Shown here: positions 11,537 through 22,730 of the stretch, piece after piece | Numbering within the stretch: the first letter of the stretch is position 1 | How the letters are laid out: every line of letters begins with the position of its first letter | NCBI GenBank assembly: GCA_964059195.1 | Contig: CAXKWD010000005.1 | Location: 137,655,686 to 137,719,685 of the forward strand | Length of the DNA stretch: 64,000 bases | Source of the DNA: Ectobius pallidus | Taxonomy: Eukaryota; Arthropoda; Insecta; Blattodea; Ectobiidae | Direction of reading: 5' to 3' | Notes under the pieces: model-generated | What the model saw: the letters and a program-made list of their open reading frames with translations, nothing else | Told to the model about the DNA's origin: nothing | Databases searched by the model: none | Program-made: the position numbers and the translations under genes

Positions 11537-12358
11537 TAGGGCCCTGATTTACTGGTAAAATAAAGTGGCTGATTTCGGTGTAAACTTCCTTGTATTTCGG
11601 TGGGTATTTCGTGAAATACATTACTTTATACTACATTGGGAACACTGCGCAATGATAAACTTTGCTTCTTTATTCACATGAACTAACATCCCCCCCCCCC
11701 AATTTCTATATTCTTCTGCCCTTGTAAGAACTGAAGAAACTTTCGATTTAGACATGATTAGAGTTAATGTTCAAATATAATGACGATAAATATTATCGTA
11801 ATTTCTACTAAACACCATCAGATAGCCATTTGCAAACAGAAGTGCCAACCATACTACTGTGGATAAAAGACGAAATCTGTTGAATACAAGTAACAAACAT
11901 TCTACGTACATTCTTCTGCTGTAATCGATCATAGGCATCGCTAACTTGGCAAAGACATAGCAGGAAAGGAGTGTACTCAACAGGTCACAGACAATCTTTG
12001 GGTACATTCTGCAATCTTTATAATCGATCACAAATATCGATATATCGGTAAATCTTCGACAGCCACAGAAAAAGCATAAAAAAAGCATGCTGCTAAGAAA
12101 TAAAAAAAAATACAGTACACCAAAACACAATATTGTGATTTTAAGGCACATTTTCGTGCTCATTTTTACTTTATGGACAGAAGGGGCATATTTCGCGCTT
12201 ATAGACACATTTCGCGGAATCGAATAAATTTCGCGATATTTCGTGGATTCAATTTGGTTCATATTGGTATTTTAAGCATATAAAAACTAAATATAGCTAA
12301 GGGATGTTGTTTTATAAAATTTCGCGCTTATCGTTGTTACCAAAAAATACGGCCCCTA
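11537..12358 (-). mobile_element. hAT-like element, 822 bp, carrying an ORF
   Basis: A perfect 8-bp duplication GGGATGCG lies at 11529-11536 and 12359-12366. The termini are TAGGGCCCTGATTTACTGGT on the left and, as complement, TAGGGGCCGTATTTTTTGGT on the right, an imperfect TIR of about 20 bp. Subterminal TTTCGCG/TTTCGTG motifs recur at both ends. No transposase domain is visible. The interior holds a 163-codon minus ORF (11771-12262). It landed next to a SINE head. Confidence 0.85.
11771..12262 (-). CDS. 163-codon hydrophobic ORF inside a hAT-like element
   Basis: This is the longest uninterrupted ORF in the first half of the window. Strongly hydrophobic stretches lie near residues 41-68 (ending in LFLCFFCG), 91-109 and 132-150, so it would be a small membrane protein if expressed. 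The first 35 residues are translated from subterminal TTTCGCG repeats of the surrounding element, which argues for chance or for a captured fragment extended by the repeat. I recognise no family and see no promoter or splice evidence. hAT transposases do not look like this. Confidence 0.25.
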   Translation of the reverse strand: MNQIESTKYREIYSIPRNVSISAKYAPSVHKVKMSTKMCLKITILCFGVLYFFLFLSSMLFLCFFCGCRRFTDISIFVIDYKDCRMYPKIVCDLLSTLLSCYVFAKLAMPMIDYSRRMYVECLLLVFNRFRLLSTVVWLALLFANGYLMVFSRNYDNIYRHYI

Positions 12359-12366
12359 GGGATGCG

Positions 12367-12554
12367 TTATCTCCTCTCACGCAGCGGGCCCGGATTCGAA
12401 TCCTGGTTGGTACCAAGTTACCCAGGTGGGGTTTTCCCGTGATTTTTTCTCGCCTGTGAGATAAATATTTGATAAATTTAGGCCCATGAAGTCCCCGGGT
12501 GTCATCTAGCCGTCATTAACATTTTCAACCCATCCTCGCCTTTTTCAGAGTGAA

Positions 12555-12585
<31 letters not shown>

Positions 12586-12795
12586 AGCCTGTCTCGTACT
12601 TTGTTTGTGTTTTATCGGAGGTGGCCCCGGCATTGGGCTGTTCACTCATCGGAGGAGGCCCTCCATGTCTGGTCGAAAACTATGTATGTGATCCAATATA
12701 ACCCCTCTCCCGAGGAGCCCTGTAAGGCCCGAGCGGCGTGAGTCTCTTAAAACGTCCCTAAAAGGGAGAGGCAAAAAACTAAGGAAAATAAGAAG
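12367..12795 (+). mobile_element. tRNA-derived SINE with internal (TG)n
   Basis: A B-box-like GGATTCGAATCCTGG at about 12391 is followed by a body with GGTGGGGTTTTCCCGTGA, a (TG)n tract at 12555-12582, and a 3' part ending GTCCCTAAAAGGGAGAGG and an A-rich tail. The same 3' end occurs alone at 51062-51125. The 5' head is cut by, or abuts, the hAT-like element's target site. Confidence 0.7.
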
Positions 12796-14787
12796 TCATA
12801 CCAATTAACCGTATTAATGAAAATGATAGTAATAATAGTAACTGATAGTAAATACTTCCTAATCTGTTCTTATTTTTGAGTCTCCGGGGTCCATACAGGG
12901 GATACTTTACCTTTTTACCTTAATTCAATTAAGGCAAGTTCAATAATACCCTCCTAACAGTGAATTGGTATGTTCTAGATTGTACCGTAAGTCAGTTATT
13001 TTGTTTAACATTCTTAAATAAATTATTAGTTTATAAAAGTTTAATCCTCAATATAACTTTTTTAGAATGACTTTGTCTCACTATGATTCTCACCCCTTAT
13101 AAAACTAACACAAATAAAGTTAGGAAATTAATTGACTTAGAATTTTCTTAAGTAAATCGGTCAGGAAATAATACTAACACTTTAATACTCTATAATTACT
13201 CTGGTATATAGTCTAGAACCTTTATTTCTAATTGACTTTTCTTAAGCGACGCAATGTTATCAAGGCTGAGATGAGTGCCAGGAGGAATAGACTGTAAATA
13301 CAAGGCTTAAGTTCAAGTTATCTTTCTAGGTTAATTATTTGCCGATAATCTAGCGAAATATAAAGACGGCGCTTGATGCTGAGTATTCTAGGCGAGAGCT
13401 TGGAATATAATTGAACTTCCTCCTGAAAGCAAATAAAGAGCATCCTAAGAGGTAATTAAACCCCGGTTACCGAGCAGCATTTTATGTGATTTCACTGGAT
13501 AAGTGTAGCACATTTTTAATTAACAAGACATTTATACTCTGCCGTTATTAAAATGCAGAGTTTCCAGAATGCTTTTCAACATGCGAGCTACCCTCTGAGT
13601 TCATAATGAACTCCGTTCTATTTGCCTCATTAACGTGTTTTTATAATTAACCTTGCGGGGTCCTGTTAAATTTCTGTACGTTACGATCCTTCATTACCCT
13701 GCTTCTATTAGTTGTATTCTCATAAATGATTATAGTTTTCCTGAACGTAGTATTAAGATAGTATTAATGGAGGGACCAGGTTTATTATGCTAGAAGCATC
13801 AAATTTTGATTTTACGTTACGTTTGCTCGTTGGGGGCTCTGTCCCCAAACCCCCAGCGAGATTCTCGGGAAAAGTTTTTTTTAAATAATTGACACCGTAT
13901 TGGAGTCGGTGGATTTAGACTGCCGTAACCTATATTACTATTTAGCAATAATAAACCTAAAAAAATACGGTACTAGATATTTTCGTGGGCAAAATAATAA
14001 ATTAACTTATTAAAAAGGTTCTCGCCCATTACAGGCTAAAAGGTCAAATGTCAGGTTTTTATCTCATTTGGAAATGGGTAGACATTAATCTCAGCAACAA
14101 TTTTCACAATTCTTTTGGGGTAAAATATTAAAATTTTGAACTTTTTTTAATTTTCCCATCGGCTATAGGTTAAAAGCTATAAGGCTGCCAAATTTCAAGT
14201 TTCTAGCTAATGAGGAAGTGGGTAAACATTAATGTCAGTGAATGTGTGATTTAGACTTTGGTAGATGTGAATGACATTAGGCTAAACAGTCAGTTTTTCC
14301 ATAGACTACTTGTAGGACAGCTAGAATTACCAAAGTAGGCATGCTTGGATGTTCCAATATTTATTTCTACCTGTGTATACCATCGTAATGTTATTCATAA
14401 TTCTGTATTTAAATATAGCGGCGCAGCGTCCTTAACAGTGATTTTATTCGCCATTCTTATGCTTATATTGCCATTCATGAAAAAATTTAAACAGAACTGT
14501 TCGAGTAGTTTTCGAGAAAATCGACCAAAAAGAAATTATTGTCATCTAAAGTGGATGTAAAAATGAAGAGAAAGTCGTTACCACATTTCGCACCGCATCT
14601 CCGAAGGATATACAAATACACAATCCATATAAAATAAGAAGCCATCAACTCACGCAACTCACCCTACCCAAAGCATGGACAATAGGCCTTTCTCACTTCA
14701 CATACCGATGTAGAATAAGAGGCCGTATTGTAAGAAATGCGGTTTTCATTTAAATATTTCAACCTGATACAAAGAATTATTGATAGG

Positions 14788-14836
<49 letters not shown>

Positions 14837-15870
14837 TTGTAGCCTGTTTTAACTATTCTGTTTTAGCTCTGTTCGTTTCTTATTACTCGGTTTTCAAATA
14901 CTTACTTAGAGTGCTGATTACTACGAGGTAAATAAATAGAAACAGTAATATGAAAATAAAACGGGCAACATTGGGACACACATAATGATTAAGATGGTAC
15001 TGAAAGGGACATGATTGAAAATGTATTAAAAAGATGCCTATTCACTTATGTATTTTGTAAGACAGTTTTGATTTCGATTCTGTAAAAGGAAATTATATAA
15101 TTTCTTATTAATATGTAGAATTTCAATATTCATCACATAAATCAGTCATTTAAATTTATTGTTAAATGCGGTTATTAACATGTTCACACAACTTTTTACA
15201 GTAATCTTCATCACCGGAATAAATATAGGAACTTTAGGTACTTTTTGGAAGTAAATAGGTAAATAAACTTGATTTTCTGAAATCAGTATTAATAGGACTT
15301 GTGTGATTTTATATATGATATCTTCAGTTATTGTTTACTGCAAGAACCGAGTTGTAAAGTTCTTTGACCTTTGTATTACTTTTATATAATGAAATGACTC
15401 TTATCATCTGAAAGTAATAGTTATTTTAGTTATACAGTAGTTACAAGTTTTTTCGTTTACAACAATTTATATTCTTCATAAATAACTATGCTATCTTTAT
15501 AATACATTTTATTACACGTTGAAATTTCTGAAATCTCTCCTTCTAACGTTCCTCTGTTCATTTCTATGTCTGTCTCGTCTTCCTGCCCATTCCTCCTTGT
15601 GTGTTTGTGTGTGAGGTAAATCACGCTTGCTCAAGGGTTTCTGGAGTCATTGGGCTATTGCCACCTGGGTCACCTGTCACACAGAGGACGTTACAGAGGT
15701 TTATGCTGAGGATCACAGGGCTTCAAGCTTATCTCAAGCGTCAAGGGCTGTAATGGGATGTACGAAATGATACCACTGCCGTCTACTACTGAGGTAACCT
15801 CCTTTGTGTGCGCTGTAACAACATAATTAATAATAATCAGGATGTTGATGATGATAATAACAATAGTGGG
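12796..15870. other. AT-rich DNA, no gene seen
   Basis: No gene-like ORF. At 13828-13860 a compact near-palindrome, GGGGGCTCTGTCCCC, is followed by a CCCCCAGCG echo. A (TA)n run lies at 14790-14834. The stretch 15640-15800 is more complex, with no recognisable coding or repeat identity. Confidence 0.45.
14790..14834. repeat. (TA)n microsatellite
   Basis: About 22 TA dinucleotides, directly downstream of a TAGGCCTA octamer at 14784-14791. Confidence 0.95.
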
Positions 15871-15871
15871 C

Positions 15872-15912
15872 CTAATAATAATAATAATAATAATATTAAT
15901 AATAATAATAAT
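15872..15912. repeat. (AAT)n microsatellite
   Basis: Imperfect AAT trinucleotide run. Confidence 0.9.
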
Positions 15913-16007
15913 TAATATTATTAAAATGATTGATGTTAAAATAGTAATTGTTAATAACTTAATAATAAATAATGATAAGAACCACAGTTATGTAAGAGAA
16001 TTTTAGT

Positions 16008-16305
16008 AAAGTAAAGTGATCCCTTTACAAGCCATGGAGGCCCAGAGGGTTCCAGAAGTGTGAGGCTCCAAGATTTTTAGACAATCGGCACACGAAAGTG
16101 GTAAGGTTGTCAGCCTTACTCATTAGCCGCCTTTACCCCCAGGATTGCTCCTGGTACTCCTGTTAGAGGCTGAGTCGACCCCAGGGCCATAGTGCCACCA
16201 GAAGGATTAGGACAATTGAAAAAACTCCAATGACCTCATCGGGGATCGAACCCGCGACTTTCCGGTTTGTAGCCCAGCGCCTCAACCACTATGCTACGGC
16301 GTATT
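16008..16305 (-). mobile_element. SINE family A copy
   Basis: The minus-strand head has a B box (plus-strand GGGGATCGAACCCGCGA at about 16241) and an A-box region near 16290. The body extends to CCATGGAGGCCCAGAGG and a TTTACTTTAC-type 3' tail (plus-strand AGTAAAGTAAAG). Probable target duplication: AAGAGAATTTTA at about 15994 and AAGAGAGTTGTA at about 16309. Confidence 0.9.
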
Positions 16306-16389
16306 CCCAAGAGAGTTGTAGTAGCAATATTAATTTAAGAAATAATTTATGAGCTACATAACATAAGCACTCCCTAGAATCCCTTGCTG

Positions 16390-16690
16390 AAATTCCAAGG
16401 CTGGCCAATTTGATTTGGGTGTTTCATGGTTTCCCTACATGTAAAGGCAAATACCAAATTGGATATCTACTTACCATGACGCATTCCCGCTATTTCAACC
16501 TGTATCGTATTCATTGAAACGAATACAGTCGAAAATTATCAGACGCCATAAACTCGTCAACAATGGAAAAAAGTTGCACATCAATAGTTGCATTGGCCTA
16601 CTGGTGTCCACACAGAACCTGAATTCCCTATAGAGCTTCGATGCTCAAAGGAGTGTAAGTAAAGCTCGTTTTAAAATATTGCAGTTTCTC
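16390..16690 (+). mobile_element. SINE family B copy, 5'-decayed
   Basis: It matches the family B body (GGCCAATTTGA, TTTCATGGTTTCCC, AAAGGCAAAT, AATTGGATAT) and 3' part (CGATGCTCAAAGGAGTG). The tRNA-like head has mostly decayed. The best copies are at 21.9 and 42.2 kb. Confidence 0.8.
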
Positions 16691-17319
16691 AGATGAAATT
16701 AAACGCGTTTAAGCAGTGGAGTTGGTTTTTAATTTGTAGCAGTAGTCCTGTTGAAATGGTATAGAATGAATGTGGATAATTTCACGAAAATACTTCTAGT
16801 CAAAATCAAGTTATTCAACAATGAACTCTCACGAACAATACAATTGCGTATTGCATTTGGTAATTATAGTATATCATCTTAACTTGTACATAATGTCTCC
16901 GTTGGTGAGATTTAGGACAGCTATGCAGCTAATTTCTCGTTTGAATTTGAATTTTGAAGAGTTATACTTTTTAAATTGATTGTATTATTATTATTCGCCA
17001 TAAAGCTTAATAAATACTTTAATATTTAAAGAAGTAAGTAAATTTAAAATTAACACAAAGTTTCATGGAAAGTAGTTTATCAGTCATGATAACTGAGTTG
17101 ATAATAGAGAAAAACTCCATGTTTTCGACAGGTGGCGGAGAAGTTTAGAATCCTAGGTTTCTATGTTTGCAAGAAAAGGAATTACGAAATAGTTTGTAAG
17201 TTAATGTTACATACTTACGTATTATCTTGTATGTCTTTGAAATGACATTTCCTACAAAAATTTATTTTAAAAAATTACTTTCATCTCAATAATAATCAAA
17301 ATAGTAAATGTTAATAACC

Positions 17320-17350
<31 letters not shown>
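17320..17350. repeat. (AAT)n microsatellite
   Basis: AAT run abutting the 3' end of a SINE A copy. A second run lies on its other side, as if the SINE inserted into the microsatellite. Confidence 0.9.
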
Positions 17351-17352
<2 letters not shown>

Positions 17353-17655
17353 GTAGAGTGCTCCCTATACAGGCCGTGGAGGGTCTAACAGTCCCAGAAT
17401 GTAGAGATTCACAGATTTTAGATATTCGGCTTGAAGATAGCAAAGTTATCATCCTTACGCAACGACTGCCTTTACCCCCCAGCCTCGGATTGCTCCTGGT
17501 ACTCATTTATATGAGGCAGGGTCGACCCCAGGACCATACTACCACCAGAGGGATTAGACCAAATGAAAAATCTCAACGACCTCATCAAGGATCGAACCCG
17601 CGAACTTCCGGTTTGTAGCGTAGCGCCTCAACCACTAGGCAAAAGTGAATCCCAA
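17351..17655 (-). mobile_element. SINE family A copy inside an AAT microsatellite
   Basis: B box (plus-strand GGATCGAACCCGCGA at about 17588), the body with CTTTACCCCCCAGC and GTCGACCCCAGGACC, and the 3' end CTCCCTATACAGGCC are all recognisable. The A-box end is decayed (ACTAGGCAAAAG in place of ACTACGGCG). Confidence 0.88.
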
Positions 17656-17663
17656 TAATAGTA

Positions 17664-17665
17664 AC

Positions 17666-17699
<34 letters not shown>

Positions 17700-17700
17700 T
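17664..17700. repeat. (AAT)n microsatellite
   Basis: AAT run on the far side of the SINE A copy. Confidence 0.9.
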
Positions 17701-18734
17701 ATCAATTAAAAGATCTATTGAAAGAATAAGTGGTCTAACAATTTCTACGGTAAAATTATTCAAAACTTACGCACTCGTGTAATAGTAATTGTAATAGGCT
17801 AAACAGGATTATATCCAATCATTTAGATTTATTCAGCCAACCGTCCTCCACTGCCCATCTATCTATCCATCCAGACAACCTTCCATCCAAGTTCATACTT
17901 TCATTGAAATGAATATTTTCCCCCTATTAAAAATGTATTTTCATTAAATCCTGAAGCTAGGCGTTCTGGCAGTTTGACAATGTACAATCTTTCTCCTTAA
18001 GCTTATATAAAGCAAATGCTGAGCAAGCGATTCAGGTTTTTTTTATAGCTGGTGCTTTAGTGGCTTTAAAAGTACATGTCAGGTGAAAACGAGGTGTTGG
18101 CGGAATCGACCACTTGTCACGACCATGTTACTTTGTCTTTACGACCGGTCGCCTTCTTCTTGAGCCTTCTTAGCTTCGCACATGTAGAAAGGAGGAGACA
18201 GCCTTTGAATTTATCCGATAAATAATGGAAACTCCTGGTTTGAATTAGTATTTAATAAAATATTGGCACAGCAATCACTAGGCTGTACTTTAGGCAGAAC
18301 TAAAGCACTTAACAATTCATATACTGTACACACAAGTTACTTAATCAAGAAACTAAAGAAAAGTGATCGAAACTGGAAAATAAGGCCGAAAGTTAGTCTA
18401 AGTAAAAGTCTCATTTGGTTAACGAATCTTACAAGTTTTCAATTGTAGGTTATTTATATTGAAGGTGTTTTAAGTAGTGTCTTATTTCGTGCGGTTTCCA
18501 TATTACTAAGACCATCATCTAGCACTTACCGTTTATTTCCGCAGATAAGTATTAAATAATAAAAACAGTCCCCGAAAATCCGGAATTATCTTATAGGAAA
18601 TATACAAAAAAAAATATACAAATTTAAACCATTATAAAATGACGCATTCCGATGTCAAGATAATATAATTTTGACAACGGAATATTGACATATTTGAAAT
18701 ATTCAAGATAATATTACATTTGCCCACAAATGTG
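17701..18734. other. No gene seen
   Basis: Anonymous DNA. The plus ORF at 18263-18448 is unrecognised. Confidence 0.4.
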
Positions 18735-18816
18735 CACTAACAATAGAAAATAATTGACAATGAATAGTTCTATGACCTATCCTACTGTATAGGCCTACAT
18801 ACAGATCCCGAACTCT

Positions 18817-19273
18817 ATGCCGGTCTCCTTAGCCGCGGTAGCTAAGGCGTGCTGCCTTGGAGCAGTGGGTAAGGAGGCTGTGGGTTCGAGTTCCGCCTCG
18901 GGCATAGGCGTAACCAGGCCGACCATATGGGGGGGTATAACCCCCAGGGAGAGGGGGGTCCGGGGGTCCTTCCCCGGAAAATTTAAAAAATTAAGATGCA
19001 AAATAACGAGTTTTAAGCTTCCCACGCTTTATACTTGTATTAAGTAATTTATAAGCAGACTTAAAAAAATTATACAATTTTCCTTTTTTTAATCAATGGG
19101 GGGGGGGGGGGGTTCAAACCCCCAAAACCCCCCCCTCGGTACGCCTATGGCCTCGGGCATGGGTGTTTGTGTGTCATAAAGAAAACACGGAAAACAAGGA
19201 AAGAACAGAAAAACAATGGAAAAACCGAGAACAAAGAAACAAGGAAAAAAACAGAAAAAATGACGTTAAAAAA
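18817..19273 (+). mobile_element. SINE (family C) nested in SINE B and split by a MITE
   Basis: The head resembles a tRNA, with an A-box region TAGCTAAGGCGTGCTG and B box GGGTTCGAGTTCC at about 18882. The tail at 19180-19270 is A-rich with AGAAAAAC repeats. The MITE at 18903-19149 interrupts it just after the B box, and the GCCTCGGG target sequence is duplicated around that MITE. Confidence 0.8.
18903..19149 (+). mobile_element. hAT-like MITE family 1, copy 3
   Basis: Termini CATAGGCGTA and TACGCCTATG are perfectly complementary over 10 bp and flanked by a perfect 8-bp duplication, GCCTCGGG, at 18895-18902 and 19150-19157. The interior matches copies 1 and 2, including CGAGTTTTAAGCTTCCCACG and paired poly-G and poly-C tracts near the ends. 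Confidence 0.95.
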
Positions 19274-19340
19274 ACTCTTGGTATGGCCTCGTAGCTAAAA
19301 AGGAGTATAAAAACAGTTGAAATAATATTAATAATGATAA

Positions 19341-19384
19341 TAGTAATAGTAGTAGTAGTAGTAGTAGTAAGAGTAGTAGTAGTA
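19341..19384. repeat. (AGT)n microsatellite
   Basis: About 14 AGT units with one AAG interruption. Confidence 0.92.
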
Positions 19385-19869
19385 AATCCAGTTTACTGTA
19401 TAAATAAAACATATTCGTTGATGCGTGTAACTTCTGTGCAAATAATAACATACCGAAGACACTGATTTATATAGCTGTGGTACTTAATCCACATCACCGC
19501 AGTTCTTGATTTTGAAATCTGCCATTGTTTCTCTTTCCCCCAGGAATGATTATGCTTTCGTTATCACTTTCTTGCTGGTCTGATTAATAATTCCTTGACT
19601 GTGTACGGAAAACAGATTTTTCACGGTGACAATTGCAGAGCTGGATGGAAATGACAGGATAGATTCAAGCATAAAAACCGCTTCATTTCAAGTGGAGGGG
19701 ATAGACTTAACGAGTTGTTGTGTAAATGCGGGAGTGATTTCTGCGTGAATTATTCCCACGGCTTCGGGGAAAATACAGCTAACCGCACATTATATTCTCA
19801 ATCCATCAGGGAATATTCAATACGGCGTTGGCTGCATGATAATATATATTTTGTAACCAGCAAAATTAC

Positions 19870-20480
19870 GTTAGTAGCTTTCAGTCAGGTTTAGCGTACT
19901 ATTTTATATACGCGAGCGGAAGAAATTTTCTGACTGCGCAGTTGTCATTTTTCGTAACTTTCAACCTAATTATCTCATTAACCATAAACGAAGTCACAAG
20001 AAGTAAAATATATTTTATATTTATTCTAATGTTATCTACTTCCCCCCTGAATCTGTACAGTTATCCATTGGCCTTCATGGCTTGATTGGTAATGAGAATA
20101 TTACCAATGCTTGTGTATCTATCTTGATTGGTAAGCTGTGTCTTAGGGCAACTTGTGTATTCAAGCAGCTTCATTTTTATAATAAATAATTTCTTCTTCC
20201 TTCCACTCTGTAGTTTGATATGGTAAGGATATAGGCAAAGGAATATATGATAATATTATAGGAGAAAAATTCCTCTGACACTGGGATTTGAACCCAGGAC
20301 AATATTATCATGTAATGTCCAACATTGACAATAATCTGTGGTTCATGAATGCATATGCATATATCTTTAAAGGAATATATATATTTTACCAATGTTTTGG
20401 AACTTAGCTAGCTAGCACATGATTGAGGAAATGTGATCAATTTTGCACTTCTGAAGCTTATACCTCCCAAAGTAGAGAAA
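19870..20480. repeat. Diverged local duplication, copy 1
   Basis: Blocks shared in order with 22470-22925 are TTTATATACGCGAG, ACTTTCAACCTAA, TCTACT...CCCTGAATCTG, TTCCACTCT(G/A)TAGTTTGATA, TATAGGCAAAGGAA and GAAATGTGATCAATTTT. This copy has an extra segment at about 20070-20200 and a SINE-derived insert at about 20245-20350. It could be a segmental duplication or two copies of an uncharacterised dispersed element. Confidence 0.75.
20245..20350. mobile_element. SINE family D copy with inverted head
   Basis: A B-box-like GGATTTGAACCCAGG (minus-strand CCTGGGTTCAAATCCCAG) precedes TTCCTCTGA...GGAGAAAAA, which on the minus strand matches the family D sequence at 60.35 kb. The following plus-strand piece, CATGTAATGTCCAACA, also matches family D. 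The two halves are in opposite orientation. Confidence 0.55.
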
Positions 20481-20552
20481 TTAACAACCCTTCCATCAGA
20501 ACAAGTTATTACAATCCTCACCCTCATTCACTACCGAATTCCAAGATATGTT

Positions 20553-20718
20553 TTTCTGTGCCCAAGGTTGCGGGTTCGATCCCCCCATGTCCGTAGATTT
20601 ATTGGCATGTAAAAGAACTCCTGCGGGACAAAATTCCAGCAGACCGGCGACGGTCACAGGCGTAAGACGGTCACAGTACATCCCCGTCATTAAATAACCA
20701 TAGGCCTAGACCAACTAA
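20553..20718 (+). mobile_element. tRNA-derived SINE, 5'-truncated, with target duplication
   Basis: A 12-bp duplication, CCAAGATATGTT, flanks it at 20541-20552 and 20719-20730. The B box GCGGGTTCGATCCCCCC lies at 20570. The body includes GTAAAAGAACTCCTGCGGGA and GCCGGCGACGGTCACAGG-like sequence. The A box is missing. Confidence 0.85.
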
Positions 20719-20929
20719 CCAAGATATGTTGAAGGTTGTATAGTGAATATGATATAGTTTATGTGGGTAATTGTAACTGTTCGTTCTGAGATACGAGGGT
20801 AGCTTCTCTGTAACGATATAAATGCGGTATGATCATCCTTTAATTAATATCGCAAGGATCTAGAAAACGTAAAAATGAGTAAATAAAAAAATGTAAAAGA
20901 AAGATTGTTCAGATATATATTATTGTATT

Positions 20930-21231
20930 TATTCTGACATTTTCATTGTTGTAAATATAACATGTTCTCTCCTTACTGTAAATAATATAATAATATAAAA
21001 TAATATTACTGTAACACTGTAAATATTCTATGTTTTGTAAATATTTTTTTTCTTGAATTAGTGTAAATAATTATTTTAGTCTAAGTTACTTAATTATATT
21101 GAACTGGACCGCTCCCGAGCACAAGCTTTGCTTCTTCGTGTAACGTTCGAAATCACAATTGTATACACTTATACGCTTGTAATTTGTAGCAATAAATTGA
21201 AATTGAAATTAAAAAAAAAAAAAAAAAAAAA
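20930..21231 (+). mobile_element. Poly-A-tailed retrotransposon 3' end
   Basis: An AT-rich 3'-UTR-like stretch contains GACCGCTCCCGAGCACAAGC and an AATAAA signal at about 21190, then an A tract of about 21 at 21211-21231. Layout and composition fit a 5'-truncated non-LTR retrotransposon or processed transcript. No coding part is present. Confidence 0.55.
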
Positions 21232-21924
21232 GATAAATATAATTGACGGTTTGGATGACTGGCGTTCGGATTACTGACGTCCTACTGTATTGGCATGTAT
21301 GGGGATGGAATGAAGATGATAATGACGGCCAAACGATATCCAGGGACCATAAGAGCCTAAAGTGATCCGACATTCGTCTTACCCAGAACTTAATGAAAAC
21401 CCTATTTGTATTCCCAGGGGATCTAGAAACTTCTATGTACAGTATATAGAGAATAATGTAGACTGAATTTTAGTGGCGAGTAGAGAACTTCCTCTATTTG
21501 TAGAGAACATCAAAATAAACAAGGGAAAATAAAAGGTTCGCTTTGTAAGCTTGTAGAACTTTAGTGATGTGTAATAACCGGCATGATGTAGATGTCGCTA
21601 CTGCGGGTAGAGCTGATAAGCGTGAATTTGACTAGAGCTCGGATGACGTAAGAGTACGACGTGCGGGTTGCTCGTGTCATAAGAAGTCTTCTCGTCAACA
21701 AATAAGTTAAAAGAGAGAAAAATCAGAAATCGAGCTCTTTTCCGCATTTGTACCATTTACTGTCTTTGCGGTGCCTTTTGTGTAAGGAAAGCAGAAAATC
21801 TTCAATACAAGAAAAAAAAAAAAAAAACAGAATGAAGTGAAATAAAACTTACTCAGTGGAAGAGGTCTAATATGTGCACATTTTATTTTAGAACAGCTTA
21901 TGCCTTTGATAAAAGCAAAGGAAA
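21232..21924. other. No gene seen
   Basis: Anonymous DNA with a short poly-A run near 21810. The minus ORF at 21707-21955 includes a poly-F run and is not supported. Confidence 0.4.
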
Positions 21925-22265
21925 TTGAAAAGCATTCGGGATGTCCCAGGTTCAAATCCCGTGGCCGGCCAATTTTACATGGTTCTTTTTTATGGTTTCC
22001 CCAGTCGTAAAGGCAAATGCCGAATTGGATATTTAGATACCATGAACCTCACCATTTAATGCTGTATCATATCCATTAAAATTAATAGGCCTATCAGTTG
22101 AAATTTACTCCGTTAAATACACCGACAATAGAAACAATTGACAAGCAATAGTTCCATGGCCTACCTTACTGTATAGACACAGATCCCGAACTCCCGATAT
22201 AGCCTCGATGCTAAAAGGAGTAGGCCTATAAACACAGCTGAAATAAAATTAAAATTAAAATACTA
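21925..22265 (+). mobile_element. SINE family B copy
   Basis: B box CCAGGTTCAAATCCCGTGG at about 21948, then the full family B body to the AAATAAAATTAAAATT tail. Compared with the 42.2 kb copy it contains two extra TAGGCCTA insertions (22086-22093 and 22221-22228), each replacing a single TA. The A-box part is weak. Confidence 0.9.
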
Positions 22266-22469
22266 CATTTGTGTCAAATGTCTACTTTTATCAGTTATCC
22301 CTAAACTTTAACCGTGTTTCACTCGATAAGTGTTATCCGGTTTATTTTATTTTTTCCACATTAGCAGAGGAAAGAATAACTTTTCCATTTGAAAATGTTC
22401 AATAAATTCGGCAGCTTTCGTGCAGATTATATTCTAATATCATTACATAGACCATAAATTCCACGATAT

Positions 22470-22695
22470 AAGGCAACCTCGAAGCGAAAGTGTTTTACAT
22501 TTAGCGCATTTTTTTATATACGCGAGATACCCGGCTGTGCGCGTTTGTCATTTCTCGAAACTTTCAACCTAAACGAAGTCGCGATACGTAAAATATGTTA
22601 CATTTATTGTAATGTCATCTACTGCGCCCTGAATCTGCACAGTTATGCTCCTTCCACTCTATAGTTTGATAAAAAAAAAAAAAAAAAAAAAAAAA

Positions 22696-22730
<35 letters not shown>

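Larger units (their letters stand above)
18735..19325 (+). mobile_element. SINE family B 3' part, split by a second SINE
   Basis: 18735-18815 matches the family B segment ending CAGATCCCGAACTC, and the rest of the family (GTATGGCCTCGTAGCTAAAA, GGAGTATAAA, AGTTGAAATAA) resumes at about 19278. The intervening 18817-19273 is a later insertion flanked by AACTCT. The left piece carries a TAGGCCTA micro-insertion at 18790-18797. Confidence 0.85.
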
